From contig OY292275.1 of assembly GCA_958496175.1 (NCBI GenBank), positions 38,579,701 to 38,643,700 on the forward strand: a stretch of 64,000 nucleotides of DNA, in the 5' to 3' direction. The notes below the pieces were generated by a model. The model was not told where the DNA came from, searched no databases, and saw nothing but the letters and a program-made list of their open reading frames with translations. The stretch's first letter is position 1. Every line of letters starts with the position of its first letter. The translations under genes were made by a program, and so were the position numbers. Positions 1-12,334 of this stretch are shown here, piece by piece. The DNA is from Sisyra terminalis (lineage: Eukaryota > Arthropoda > Insecta > Neuroptera > Sisyridae).

Positions 1-1925
1 CATACATACATATTTATTAACTTCAACTGTAGAATTGATTTCAATAAATAATTCCCAAAGTATACTTTCTCAATTTATAATTGAAAAAAATAAAAATTAG
101 AATACTTGAAACCGCTTAACTTAATTACGGCGCGTTTGAAACGATGAACATATATTCACAAGTTAAAACAAGGCTTCTTCTCAAGTGCCTCTTAAATATT
201 GAAATTATTATTATTTATTTGTAAATACATTTTGCTAACCGCATTTTTTAATTCAATTTAACCAGACAACCAGCATAAACGATATATGGGTAGGTACTTA
301 CAAATAGATCATAGATGTGAAAAAATTGAAAACTATATTTCTTCAAACTGTTATTATTTAGATTGTTAATATTTTACTCGCGTTGGTTTTAATAGCTGCA
401 AGTTAAATGCCATTTTAAATAGATAGTAATTTATAGCTTCCGTAAAATAAACAGTTGAATTTCCAACGTACATTTTGAAATTTTATAAAATAATAGTGGT
501 TTTCAAGCGATATATTAGTACGTCGTTACAATGATAAATTGTGTTTTGTCGCCGGTTTTTAGCTTTACTCGCAACACCGAACAAACTCTTTGGAAGTATA
601 GAATATAGCACATGTGGATGAGCCAGTAGCTGCAATGCACACATATGCATTCGATGCAGTCGAAGATATGTCTGTTCGGTAATAACTTGCATCGTTTTAT
701 TTCGAAAATATTCAGTGTATATATTTAAATGTAGCATACGTTTGGGGATCCATATTGTCTACTGTGACATTACGCTAGTGACCGTGAACTATGAACACAT
801 TTCAATTCTCTTTTCAATAATAAACTAGATGCATCGCGAGAAGCGTTCAAAGACCCCGCGGAATCGACGACTTTGGTTCACACATAATTTTTCTGTTGAC
901 CGTAATGATTTTTAACGATCGTTAGCAAATGATTCAATATTTGATCAATGATACCTGTAAGCTGCATAAGAAATTACTGGACGCCCACTTATAGTTGTTG
1001 GCGCCACATCAATGGTTTTGTGCATAATTTAAAGCAAAACAAACAGTTGGAGTCATCACAAGGCCAACGTTGGTCTAAATACCATACAGTAATTATGCAA
1101 CACTCAGCTTCTCAAGTTCGCTTTAATTTACCTAGTAATTAAAGTTTGAAAATTTCAGACTTATTTCTTTTTCGACCATAAAATATTTGAAAGTTATTAC
1201 AAGTTTTATGTGGCTCCACTAAAATAATTTATTTGTTATTTTAATACAGTGTCAAGGTAAATTTTCCTGTTAGTACTTTTTCAAAGAATAAAATTTGTCA
1301 TACTTATAGGTACTATTGCAATAAAAAAAGTAACATGTGCTTGTAGGGTAAAACAGTCTTTGTTATATTCTCTCCATTGGGACATAAAGATAACATAGTA
1401 TTATATTTTCAAAACAAAATGTTTGATATAAGAATACTTTTATTGAACCATTTTAAAAAATGACTAAAATTCAATAGCCGTAGTTACAGTTTATAATGTA
1501 GCTAAATAATACTAAAGGTAAGTATGAAATGTTTACACACTTGCGCCGTGCGCATTAATGATAAATTTAATATAGCCTTCCAGAATGTGGAAAAAATTAA
1601 CTTTGTAGTATGAATTTTTGTTTCCAATAATAATTTTAATAATGACACTTTTTAAATATAAATCGTTAAGTAAATAAAGAAAAACTTCTTTTAACATAGA
1701 AATTTTTTTTTCTTTGTTTTCAATGTACACTTACAGTAATAATGTAATATTTTTAGGTGTTAGGTCATACTACAATATCCTTTTATTCTTTCTCTTTTAA
1801 AGACTTCCACAGAAACTTCTCGATCATCTTTTCATCTCATTGTTCTATTTACTTTTATGACTCATGCAATAAGGATCCTTGTAGGTCTAAGATCCAATAT
1901 GTAACAATATCTTATACTCTATAGC
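1..1925. other. AT-rich sequence without a recognised gene
   Basis: Only short chance ORFs are present (none above about 85 codons) and none resembles a known protein. No repeat with recognisable ends was seen here. Confidence 0.6.
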
Positions 1926-2106
1926 AGTGGCTCTAAACCCGAGCTCAATTGAAATCCAAGGGTTTGGAGAGTCAGTCTCGCGGGTTCGGCAGGTTCTTAT
2001 TGATTTTGTTCAGTTTGTATACCTATGAAAAAACATATTTTATTTTCTCAATAAAGAAGGGGACGGTGAATATGCATATGAAACTAATGGGGGTTTAGTA
2101 CTTCCA
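1926..2106. mobile_element. Possible hAT-like MITE or solo terminal remnant
   Basis: The left end reads CAGTGGCTCTAAACCC, close to the terminal inverted repeat of the intact hAT at 32316. About 180 bp downstream, near 2090-2106, an imperfect inverted counterpart ends in GGGTTTAGTACTTCC, matching about 10 of 14 positions. The interior is richer in G and C than its surroundings. No convincing 8-bp target duplication was found, so it could also be a broken end of a longer element. Confidence 0.3.
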
Positions 2107-3010
2107 ATAAAGAATTATTAAGATTATTATAGTTAAGAATTATGTACGAATTAATTTATTTTTAATTTTTTAAAAAGACCTTATTAAACTCTTTTCAGTT
2201 CTGTATTATAAGTGAAACTCCTTGTTATTGTTTTCAAAGTTATATCTAATTAAAATGTTAATTAAATGTGATATTTGAATATTTTAAGTAAACTTATATT
2301 CGCATTCTTTTGTGTGTATATTTAAGACATTGAAGACATACATTGGAATATAAAATGCGTTAATGCGTGAACTATGAAGAAAACAATACTCTTTTCAATT
2401 GCATATTTGTTTTCTGTTTTTCCATTTTTATTAGGACAGTGCTCTTTTTGGTCCGACTAATAATAATGATAATGATGACTAACTGTCATCATTGTTGTGG
2501 AGGTATACCTAATGATCTTCTAGTATCAGGTCATTGGGTTCTAACAAATTTAGCTATACGGTATCTCCACTACCTTCGTCTTGATCTATAGACTATCTTC
2601 CAATATCCCGTAGGTATATCTAATTCTTCTCTGCTGGAGTTGCTTCGTTTCTTATTTCTTAGAGTTGCGGCAGTTTTAGACATCTCTTAATTTGGAGTTA
2701 CGGAATTTAGCGTCGTATTTGTTAAATGCCTAAATGATTAAATTGTTGTAAACATTTTTTTTTCTTTTAATTTGAAATTAAATTACATTAGACATTTTTT
2801 TACAAAATCGTGCTTTAATGAAACAATGATCATAGTTCCCTTGAAACAATAAAATATTAAGACTTTTAATAATTCGGTAGATAAGTGATGTTTATGAAAA
2901 TTAATATTTAAATTAAATAGATATTTTAATTGAAAAGTGATACTAATTTAAAATCAAAGAACAAGTATATCATGTGGCTTATAGAAAAATATATTTTAAT
3001 GATTATTTGC
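2107..3010. other. AT-rich sequence, nothing recognised
   Basis: One 74-codon ORF (2367-2591) has no recognisable motif and looks like chance. No repeat ends were seen. Confidence 0.5.
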
Positions 3011-3150
3011 AGTCGTTTATAACTGTTATGTTCTTTAGTGACCAGAAACGCTTATAAGAATTCGTAAACCGAGAATTATTAAAAAAACTTCGTGACTAAA
3101 TTCGAGTTCAGCGACTACCAGTTTCACGGCGGCCATCTTAATCACTTGTC
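3011..3150 (-). mobile_element. tRNA-derived SINE copy, minus strand (family copy 1)
   Basis: Read on the minus strand, this has the family head (ATGGCCGCC, then AAACTGGTAGT), a diverged B-box region (CTCGAATTT) and the family tail (TCACTAAAGAAC followed by GTTATAAACGAC). It is the most diverged of the six copies and sits head-to-tail with another minus-strand copy about 25 bp away. Confidence 0.55.
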
Positions 3151-3173
3151 AACTGTTTCAAATATTTTTTATA

Positions 3174-3312
3174 ACTTTTTTTGTTATTTACCGTCGATTT
3201 AAAACTACTATGGTCTTTAGCGATTTTAGTATTTTTAATATCGAAAATTTGCTCGATACAAGATTCGAACTCTACATTTGCCATTTTTGGAGTTTGACTA
3301 CCCGTAGGCTTC
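3174..3312 (-). mobile_element. tRNA-derived SINE copy, minus strand (family copy 2)
   Basis: Read on the minus strand, it starts at GAAGCCTACGGGTAGTC and carries a B-box-like GTTCGAATCTTGTATCGAG. After it come CAAATTTTCGATATT, the tail block TCGCTAAAGACC and an A-rich end. This order matches the plus-strand copies at 10130, 13790, 27881 and 55857. Confidence 0.7.
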
Positions 3313-4102
3313 TTTCAAATATTATTTTCTACTAAATATTCTTTTTAAGGGATCAGAATATTATTAAATCTTACCTTAATATCTTTCCATTTTGTCTTAC
3401 AAGCAATGAATTTTCAAAATTATGAACTTTAATAAGTAACAAGAAATTCAAATTAACTTCTTTTTTTCCAAAAAATAAAATAAAAACGTGCAGGTTATAA
3501 ATTTAAGCTATTCGTAATTCTAAGATATTAAAAGTTAGATGAACTTGAAAATAAGGTATATTGCACATTAAAGGTGAGACGATTTTATTGAAGCCAAACA
3601 CGAGAAATATGAGAAGATATTTAGCACTAAATTGGATTAAAGTAATAAAACAAGTATTAGAAATTTTCGTTAGATGCAGACAAAAAGTTACATTTTCTAT
3701 AAATACGGGCGTGCTTAATATCGCAGGCGTGTGTGAAAGATTAATTCAAGCCATGGATATAATTTTAGCTTGCTAAAGCTGATAATAATTTAATGCAATG
3801 AAACTGCCACCAGTGATTTACACGTAGTAAGTCCTTAAAACTGAAATAATTTCATTAAATTTTGCCAAAATTTAAATACTGATATATATTTTTGTCGAAT
3901 ATATTATCTGCATAATATATCTTTGAAGTTATAATAAATTCATTATAACATTTTTAATATGATAACATGAATAGAATATAGTTATTTTATTCGCCGGGAG
4001 CGTAGTCATGGTGGAGACACCTGAATCGATCCGAGCATTACTAGTAGTCGAAATTTCGTAAAATTATGTTTTTGTTGTTAATAAAGAGGACAAATTATAA
4101 AG
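3313..4102. other. AT-rich sequence; 71-codon ORF of unknown meaning
   Basis: An ORF at 3561-3776 (+) shows no known motif. The part from about 3990 to 4102 is slightly more GC-rich and could be leader sequence of the THAP relic that follows, but no promoter element was recognised. Confidence 0.35.
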
Positions 4103-4497
4103 ATGGTTCATAAAAGTTGTGTTGTTAATTGTGAAAATACAAGCAGAAATAGTAAGTCCAAATCTTAGACATTTCCAACACAACTTACATACGTCCCACA
4201 ATTGTCGAATATAATTTAATGCAGCCGTTAGATGTCGATCCCATCGCGCATGGAGCGAATAACTTACTCATATTTTATTGTTCAAAAAAAAAAAAAGTTA
4301 AAATTCAAGAGTAACTGAATGAATTTGTTTTGAGAAACTGAAAGTATTTGCTATTTGATGAATGAGTTACTTATAAATAAATCTTTTATTTATAAAATTC
4401 CTGTTTGATGTCAAACTAACATTCTGTTTTTCCTCTTTGTTCTAGATTTCATTTCATTGGTTCTAAACTGGAGGAAGTGGGATCATTGATTTATTAC
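4103..4497 (+). pseudogene. Decayed two-exon THAP zinc-finger relic
   Basis: The ATG at 4103 opens MVHKSCVVNCEN, which has the look of a THAP domain N-terminus (a C2CH zinc-binding DNA-binding module; the CxxxC here would give the first two zinc ligands). This piece ends at a perfect donor, GTAAGT at 4152. After an acceptor (TTCTAG at 4440-4445) comes a 52-bp segment, 4446-4497, ending at a second perfect GTAAGT. In that segment one frame gives SFHWF then a stop, and another gives NWRKWDH. Together they resemble the SFHRFP and RRKKW parts of THAP domains, now out of frame by one base. THAP domains occur in host genes and in P-element-type transposases; which source applies cannot be told. The rest of the protein was not found. 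Confidence 0.45.
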
Positions 4498-6775
4498 GTA
4501 AGTATTAACAAATAAATTTTAAATTCTGTTAACACATTCGAGTTACAGGATGTTCTTAGTGATATTTCAAAAATGTTAGGGTTACATAACTTTGTTTTAC
4601 TTTTTACCTTAACAATTTGGTAAAATGTTTGTACTAAAGTTTGAACTTGAGATTTATTTAAAGAAAGCAAAATTATTTTTTTTATTAATGTAAAATCACA
4701 TTTTTAATTGTTTTTCACTTATTTTTTGGGGGTTATTATTGTAGGTTTTATTTTAATTTTAATTTGAAATTTCAATTTTTTTAACATATATAATTTTGAT
4801 AATAGAAGCAATTTGTTGTAATTTCTTATTCATAAGAGTAGGAATGTTATTGAACTAATTATAAATAAGTTATATGTTATTATGATTTTCAATCAAGAAA
4901 CTAGAAAATATTTTAACAAAATTATCAAATCAAATATTAAAACAACTAAATATCATACATCAACGTTATTATATGAACGAAGTTATGCAACTTTAAAGTT
5001 ACGAAATTACCAATCGGAAAGCTATCCTTATGGTGTTGAGTGAATAATTTTCCCCCATTTCCATTTCAAGCAACCCTAGCGTGTATTTCATATATGATTC
5101 TTGATTGCAGCAAATTATATGCTTCAGGGAATGTATGTGCAAGTGAATTTACTTTATTGATATATGCGACAGAAAATATGGCACATAAATATAATTTATT
5201 TTGTCTGCAGATTTTAATGTGAATAATCTTTTGCTTAATCAAAGTGAAAAACCATCAAAATGTTTCTTAAATTGGTCGTGACTAAATAATAATTTTATTG
5301 TCTTCAATGTTATTGGCTCCTAACCTCGTCTGCAACGTTATACATTTATATCCGTGTGACATTCAATGTAACGTCTGAGAAAATTATAAGCACATACTTA
5401 GATTGTTCAGACATTATGTTGTGACTTATGAATGTTAAAACATAAGAAATAAATTTATTAAAATTTATGAAATAATTTTAAGTGTAAGATGGAAAATTGC
5501 CTAGAGGATTTAAATTTTATCCAAGATAAGTATATATTAAATATAAGTTATTTTGATGTGCATTTAGTCTTTTGAGTACTTACAAAATTAAAAGCAGTAA
5601 TTGTATATCAAGCACCAAATTACCAACCAAAAAGTTCCAGCTAAAAGCTAGGCTATCGTAAAAACTTAAAACGGATTTTTATGAATTTTCGATAAGTTAT
5701 TGTTCTCGTCTATAAAATTTTTAATTGGAAAATGACAATTTTAGGTATTTTTTAAGGTAATTTTTTGTCACTCAAAACGAAACAAAGGTTAAATGGCACG
5801 AAATAGGATCTGGGGTACCACAGGAAAGCATAATAAGACCTCGTTTTTACTGCCAATCCATCAGTGCCGGAAAGCGTAACAATAACCATATAAACTGGTG
5901 ACATTGCTCTTATACCAATAGATCGATGTCTAGTGATATCTACAGCCAAATTACAAGGCGCTACACTGGCTAATTGTCTAGATATCGTAACTGTTATTAG
6001 ATTGTAAAGTTCCTGCTGCAAAAAACCATTCTGGATATATGACATCCAGCTTTGGGGAACAGTCAGCGACTCCAACATAAATATTATTCTCCGATTTTAA
6101 TCCAAGACTGTCAAACTCGTTGCGAAGACCCAATAGTATGTCACAAACCAGGACATCCATAAAGACCTACAGGTGGCCTCTATCAGAGGACTAAATGGAT
6201 TCCATTTTTGGAATTGCCATGAAGAAAATAAAAGCATTAAGCTCGCTAATTTTAGATAGCCAGCAGGTGTGATTTGACTCCTCACCATTAGTTTATCTTT
6301 TAAGCCAACTTTTCGCGCTTTGAATCCTCCGAATAATACCCATTCTTAAGAGCTTGATAAACTATTGCCAGAAAAATAACTATTTTTTTCTGTACACAGA
6401 TACGATTTAAATTTTTCGAAATCATAGACCTTTTAGCTAGAATTGAACAAGAAAAAATGAAAAGTTTTTAATTGTGTCATATCTTTGGAGAATAGTGCAA
6501 GGAAGATTTATTTTGGATAGTTATAAGATAGTTAAACTGAAGAAGTGACGATCTATAACTCGTTAAATAATAACTTCAATAAATTACCTGGATAACACTA
6601 GTGTTGTTTAAACCAAATCAGCCCAGCTCCTACTGGGGTCAAAGAGAATTGCGGAGTATGGTAGGTTTTTTTATTTTTTATAATTTTTGATGATGTTTGC
6701 TATTTAAACGTTGCTGATTGATTCAGGCTTAGTAATGTATGTTTATATATGTTATACATTATATATCCATTAGGA
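4498..6775. other. AT-rich sequence with a coding-like minus-strand stretch near 5750-6290
   Basis: Between about 5750 and 6290 three overlapping minus-strand frames (108, 60 and 63 codons) are open in succession, and the base composition is less AT-biased than nearby. This could be a frameshifted remnant of an element or gene, but no motif was recognised. The remainder shows nothing. Confidence 0.25.
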
Positions 6776-7135
6776 CAGTGGATGGCATCACTAGAATTGA
6801 TGTCTCCCAGTGCGGTAACTTATGATATCACCTTCTCACGACAACCCCACACACCTCCACCGAGTTCGTCAGTTCCAAATAACAGAAACATACAGAAATG
6901 GAAGAAGTGACGTTAGTAACGTTTAAAAACGTAGGTTGTATATTTACAAAGGCAATAAAAGAAAAAAATGATTCCGATTGATGGGTAAAAGATTGTAAGA
7001 ACTTTAGAACTAAGAACCACATAGAAAATATGTTACTTTTTAATTGTTGAATTTTTACGAATCATCTTAATTTTGATGTCACTTTTTGTGATGGTGTCAC
7101 CCTATGCGGTCCGCACCCCCCTCGTGACGCTACTG
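6776..7135. mobile_element. hAT-type MITE, 360 bp, with target duplication
   Basis: It starts with CAGTGGATGGCATCACTAG and its right end, read on the minus strand, starts CAGTAGCGTCACGAG. Both ends share the CAGTGGCGTCACTAG-like plan common in non-autonomous hAT elements. Flanks are CATTAGGA (6768-6775) and CATTAGGG (7136-7143), an 8-bp duplication with one mismatch and TA in the middle, as expected for the Buster branch of hAT. Subterminal GATATCACC and GGTGTCACC are also inverted copies. It has no coding capacity; the 64-codon minus ORF inside is incidental. Confidence 0.7.
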
Positions 7136-8849
7136 CATTAGGGATAATAAAAATGTTAATTTACATAATTGTGTGGAATGTCTTGGGATATTTTTTTCAA
7201 ATTTAATTGAACGTTGAAGATACTTCTTTATAAATTAACAGTTTTTAAGATGTGCTTTTTTAAAGGTGCTAAACTCATGTTTTTGATATATGCATAACGG
7301 TTTTGAATGAAGAATATAAACATTTTCATAGGTATACCACAACAGACGGTAAGTCTAAAAAGGTAGAGGTATCAGCTAGAGGTAATATAAACAGTAAGTC
7401 CTCTTTATATATTATCTATTCTTTACTGTTGTGTAAAAAGGCGTCGAGTTGTGTAACGAAACACGATAATGTAAATAGATCTTGTATTGAATTGTTATCG
7501 GAGTTTAGTTATCGGAGATTAATTTGTTTGCAAGAAATTTATTTTAGACACACTTGTCTCATTTGAAATTTGGTACAGAAATATAAATCTAATTTTAAAT
7601 TCAAGTACCTTCACAAAATTACTTTTAGTGTTAAGAGAATTTGTTTTATGGCTAATTTATTATTCTTCCCACATGTTTATTTTTTTATCATATTAGAAAA
7701 TTTGCATTCTACGTAAGTATTATTTTAAACCACATATTATATAACAATATTCATATTTGTCATAAAAGTATGAACGTGACAAGACCGCAATTTATACGCT
7801 GCTAGTTGAGGTAAATAATTCATTACTTGAAACTTTGAAAATTTAGTTAAAAAAATCAAACATAAATTTTAACGATTCGATTACGGGTTAGTATATTAAC
7901 TATGATAAGTTTATGTTATTATTGCAAACAAATATTAGGTGAAAATGGTAGATAAATAATTGCTTTCTGTTTTCGGATGAAATTAATTTGGAAACTAAAA
8001 TTGTAAATAGCTAAACATAAGAGGGAATGTGTGCTAGGCGTTTCTGTTTCGATTATTAATTTGCGTAATGTGCGGTTCATATCAAAATGATTTACCACAT
8101 TCATGTGAATATTTCGAGCTTTATAAAGAGTCGTGTAATAAAACTTGACGTGCTTCATGGAATCATTTCGAGACTAAAGTAGTTGAAAACAAGTTTCAAA
8201 GCACTTGGGGGTAACAATACTGTTCGCCTATGGAAAGGCGTTAAATCTACATGTGTTTAGAGAACGATTGTCTCATCGAGGTCAATATACGCCATGGGAT
8301 TCTGTTCGGCTTTTGTGTCATAATATTATTCTGCAGTTACTTGACAATCTTACGATGCATGCTTATCGTTTCACATTATTACCTTCCTTTGAATTTCACT
8401 GCTAAATCAAGTACAAAGGGCCAATTTCAATGCCTCTATGACCCTTACGATCATAAAAATCTTGATTTTGTCATACAGCTTATATAATTTGAATGAGAAA
8501 AATGGGCGTTTCTTTTGTATGCCTGCGTTTTTCGATTATTTACGAGTATCGCTTTTATATTTTTTAAGAAATAATATATTTCACGAAGGACATATTTTAA
8601 ATTTGCTTCAAAGTTTCATTTTCTTATAGTTTAAAACGTACTTTTCTGATAAGTTTTTCTAACTTATTGCTACATTTTACACATAAGTTCTAATAATAAA
8701 ACGAAGTATAATATAGCTTAGATGTCTTAGATTATGAATAACAAAAACTGTCACAGAAATTGGGACTAATTTCGCCGCTCAGTAAAATAATTTTCAAATT
8801 AATAAACTACCCAAATTGTGAATCACTCCATAAGTAGAATAAACAAGGC
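7136..8849. other. AT-rich sequence, no recognised gene
   Basis: Several overlapping short ORFs (for example 7303-7566, and 8205-8487 in two frames) lack known motifs or splice-site support. Nothing repetitive was recognised. Confidence 0.5.
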
Positions 8850-9095
8850 ATACTTGAAGTACTTCGGTCATATCGCTAGAAGAACTGGAAAAATAGAACT
8901 ACTTATCTTACTTATAGTTGAAGAAAAATGGAAGGCATATATAGAAAAAGAAGATCCTCTCCGTATTGATCTGATCGTACAAAAAAACTGACTGGGCCCT
9001 CATTACTTGAAGCAGCACATCTACTATAGGACAGGGAAACATGGAATATGATATCATCAAATCTAAAGGGATTAAAGGACAGATCTAAGCCTGTT
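8850..9095 (+). pseudogene. Non-LTR retrotransposon remnant (C-terminal part of RT protein)
   Basis: One plus frame reads LKYFGHIARRTGK, then a degenerate KLIVEGKVEGK-like stretch. After a frame change it reads EAAHLL, a stop, then DREAWNMI-like residues. This order (GHIxRR, VEGK block, EAxxLxxDRxxW) is typical of the end of the reverse transcriptase of several insect non-LTR retrotransposons. Frameshifts and stops show it is dead. A minus-strand relative lies at 20425-20560. Confidence 0.6.
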
Positions 9096-9329
9096 TAACT
9101 AGCCCGTATAACTAAAACAACTTATTACGATGGACAAGTTATGCCACGTTTGTTTATGAAAATTCTATTTTTTCTGTATTTCTAGCAGGATCGGGACTCT
9201 ATAAATAAGATAACTATCATTTTATAGCTTCCTTCTTAAGATACTGGGTAAATGAAAAGTCACTATAAGTGATTAAAAGTTCTAGGTTATTTGAGATCCC
9301 AGTTATATAGGTTTCACTGAATATTAATA

Positions 9330-9475
9330 TTAGATGGGTTTGAAAAGAAACTGAAACATTTTTGTGATCCAAGAGCCTGATGAAGTTGCGATATGCAACA
9401 AAACGTAGCGAATTTGAAAAATAAAACATCTAAAAGATCTTAAAAAACCTGAGTTTTCTTCTTAAATTTAATTCA
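9330..9475 (+). mobile_element. Remnant of a Penelope-like 3' end with degenerate hammerhead motif
   Basis: CTGATGA at 9377-9383 is followed by one A, a perfect 5-bp stem (GTTGC 9385-9389 with GCAAC 9395-9399) and then AAAACG in place of GAAA. This is the same layout, including the extra A, as the hammerhead-like motif in the Penelope-like element at 44241 and 47042. The segment ends with CTGAGTTTTCTTC (9449-9461) followed by TTAA, a terminus also found at both ends of the foldback element at 23001-23186. The core is mutated, so activity is not expected. Confidence 0.4.
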
Positions 9476-10129
9476 AAGTAGTCTTATTAATAATGATACA
9501 TTTAGATTATTTTTGTCAATCCGTGTGTTGGATCTCACATGTTGATTTGGTATTGGCTGAATGTTTCAAGGGAACTTGGAAAAAAATATAATTCGATGTT
9601 AAATTTTTCAAATTTCGCACTGTTTTTTTTTATCATATTTTCCACTTCTTTAGGCAGTATTTGGGGTTAACATCATTATCGGAATACTTTGATTCAATTA
9701 GTTAATGAATAACACAAGATTGATGATTGAATTACCATGATTGAGTCATCCATTAACTATATGAACTAACATGTTCCAACGATGATATTTACTTCAAATA
9801 TTACCTGTAAAAGTTGAAAAATATATCAACGAATAGTTGCGAAATTTGAAAAATGTAACATAAAATTGTCCACTCAAAAATTCTCGAAAAACATCAAACC
9901 AATTTTGTGAATCTTAATAGACTTATACTTAATGAAAGCAAGTGGTTACTTATAATAATTACGAGGAAAAAACGAGAAGAATGATATACTAACTAACTTT
10001 CCAAAGCACTATTATTGTTCTTAACGATATTGTTTTCACACATAGAGAGTAACATTTTATTTGGAAAATAAAATGTTTTTTTCCAAATAAAATATTAAGG
10101 TGCATTTTCATGCAGTATCAGAGATAGCT
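9476..10129. other. AT-rich sequence, nothing recognised
   Basis: No ORF above 60 codons and no recognised repeat ends. Confidence 0.5.
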
Positions 10130-10293
10130 TACTGATGACCGAGTGGTCAAGTTGGCTAGCTGGTGGGTGCTTGGTTCGATTCTCGTATCGAGCAAATTAT
10201 CAATATTTCTCAATTTAAAGTTTTTATTAACCCTAGAATCACTAAAAACCTTCGCGGTTATAAAGCGATAATAATTAACAACAATTAAAATAA
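10130..10293 (+). mobile_element. tRNA-derived SINE copy (family copy 3)
   Basis: The head contains an A-box-like TGACCGAGTGGTCAAG (from about 10136) and a clear B box, GGTTCGATTCTCG (from 10173). The body reads TCAATATTTCTCAATTTA. The tail reads AACCCTAGAATCACTAAAAA and GGTTATAAAGCGATAAT, then an A-rich end. It has no cloverleaf acceptor complement and no coding capacity, so it is a SINE and not a tRNA gene. Confidence 0.75.
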
Positions 10294-12334
10294 ATAACCA
10301 GTGATCTCTAATCGTATCATAGAACTATAAAACTCTTTTGAATTTAAAACTCAGATTTTGGTCCAATCGTATTCTGCTCTCTTGATCTAATTTTAGCAAT
10401 TGAAGTAGAAAAGTAAAACTGATGAAATTTTATCTAAACAATGAATTTAAGCATTAGCGATAGTAAAGAAATTCAATTTTCTTCAAATGTAATTTGAGTC
10501 GCATCATTAAATCATCTTTTAAGATCTTATCACGTTTTTATTCATGAATAATTTGGTTGTTTTTGCTGAATTTAATGAATACAAATGAGTTAAATTATCA
10601 AAACAATGTTATCTATCCTTAATGGGTATCCTAAGCAGTTAAGCGACAAAACAAAACAGTTTTTTGATGCGTTTTATCTTGAAATATATTTTTTTTATGA
10701 TGAAGTAAACATTTTTTTCGCAGAACAGTTCGCAAGTAAAATGAACAGTGAACCCATTAACTACCTATTGGTATAACAAATTACCACGCGGTTTTATTGA
10801 TTAATATTTTTGATGGATTACTTTTTTATGTTATTTTTTTATTTTGCAAACGCCAATGTGTTGAATATATTAACTCGATATATTATGAAATTTGAAACGG
10901 TTGACCCACTATTTCGGTTGAATGGTCAAGCGTCTCGATGTTTATTCGTTTTTATGCACAAGTTGAGAGAGCTGGCTATAAAATTACCGATGAAACATAT
11001 ATGAAAGCTCCCGTGACATTTAATTGAAGTGAAAAGCTTTCAAAGTTTCGCCGTGGTGAATATCACCTAGCTCATTCTCTGTTATGATTTCCATCCATGA
11101 TTATATTATCCTCTATTCTACATAGAGGGTAAGCCTATGCTACAGGTACTAAGCTTATCGTACATATATCTAAGTTTATCAAAGCGATCATTTTGTCATC
11201 AAAGTTTAACAAAGCAATCATGCGTGCATTGTATCGATTTCAACAAGAAATTGAAAAATGCGCTCTGTATCTATCTACGAAAGTAAAAATTTAATATTTT
11301 CGGTCTATTTTCAGTAAGTTTATTGTGTTATGTTCTCTATATTCAATTTACAGTTTTTTAAAATTAAATAACTGTCAGGTCTATGAACCATTAGGACGAA
11401 GTTTATTTGGTTTTGAAAGCCTTAATTATGCTAGTTAAATTTTATTGAAATGAGAGTCTAAAATCCCTAGACACTGTCATGTTTGTTGTGAATAAATTTG
11501 CATTTGAACAAACTAAATTAATTGGTGTTAAAACCATAAAATTATTTGAATTATGCTGTTCCATTGAAGTACATAATTGTTAATGTATAATTGAGTCATA
11601 AGAGTATTTTATTTTTTAATATTAAACTAAAGTAACGATTTCATATTGTTTCCGCAAAAAAAATGTGCAGAATCCATGCTAAGCTTTAAAGCTCGTAGAT
11701 ACATAAGTAAAATAGAAAAATTGAAGTGATTCTGTATTGTTGGAAACAATAGAGACGGTTCCCATCATAAACAGATAACTAGACATCTTTTTCGATGAGT
11801 ACCACAAACAGCTACTGCAAGCAATAATTTTGCTGTCATCTACATCACGAACAGATTGCAATTTGTAATATGCAAGAATTTACATTGTATAAACTTAACA
11901 TGAACCGTGTCTCATTGTCACAATGAATTGAGGATTGTTTTTCATCGTCTACGACAGATTTGATGGCTTTTATCGTTTTGTAATCTCTCGTTTTGTGTAG
12001 GTATTCCTACATTTATATTATAGATAACTACCTACATATGGAAAGTAGTTTTTTTTTTTCATTCATATCTTTCGTTATATAAAAGGAAACTTAAAAATCT
12101 ATTTTAATTAAAAAACACAACACGGATTTTTCTAAACTGTACTTTGAAAGTATAGTTTAAAAGAAAATGTAATTAAGCTTACTGCTATCGCTAAAATTAC
12201 TAAACTTACCGATAGTGAAACTTTAATTTGAAGATATTACAAAATTATAAAAAAAAGATACATTATTCTACGCTTAAAACTACACTAAAACATCGATTTC
12301 GCTATTCCAAACTATACAGTTTTATCTGCTTCTT
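10294..12334. other. AT-rich sequence, no recognised gene
   Basis: ORFs at 10810-11004 (+) and 11679-11861 (-) are short and lack motifs. No repeat ends were recognised. Confidence 0.5.

Noticed and set aside
10136..10186. A-box and B-box sequences suggesting tRNA genes
   Set aside because: The same head is followed by the same body and tail in several copies and no acceptor stem closes, so these are SINEs.
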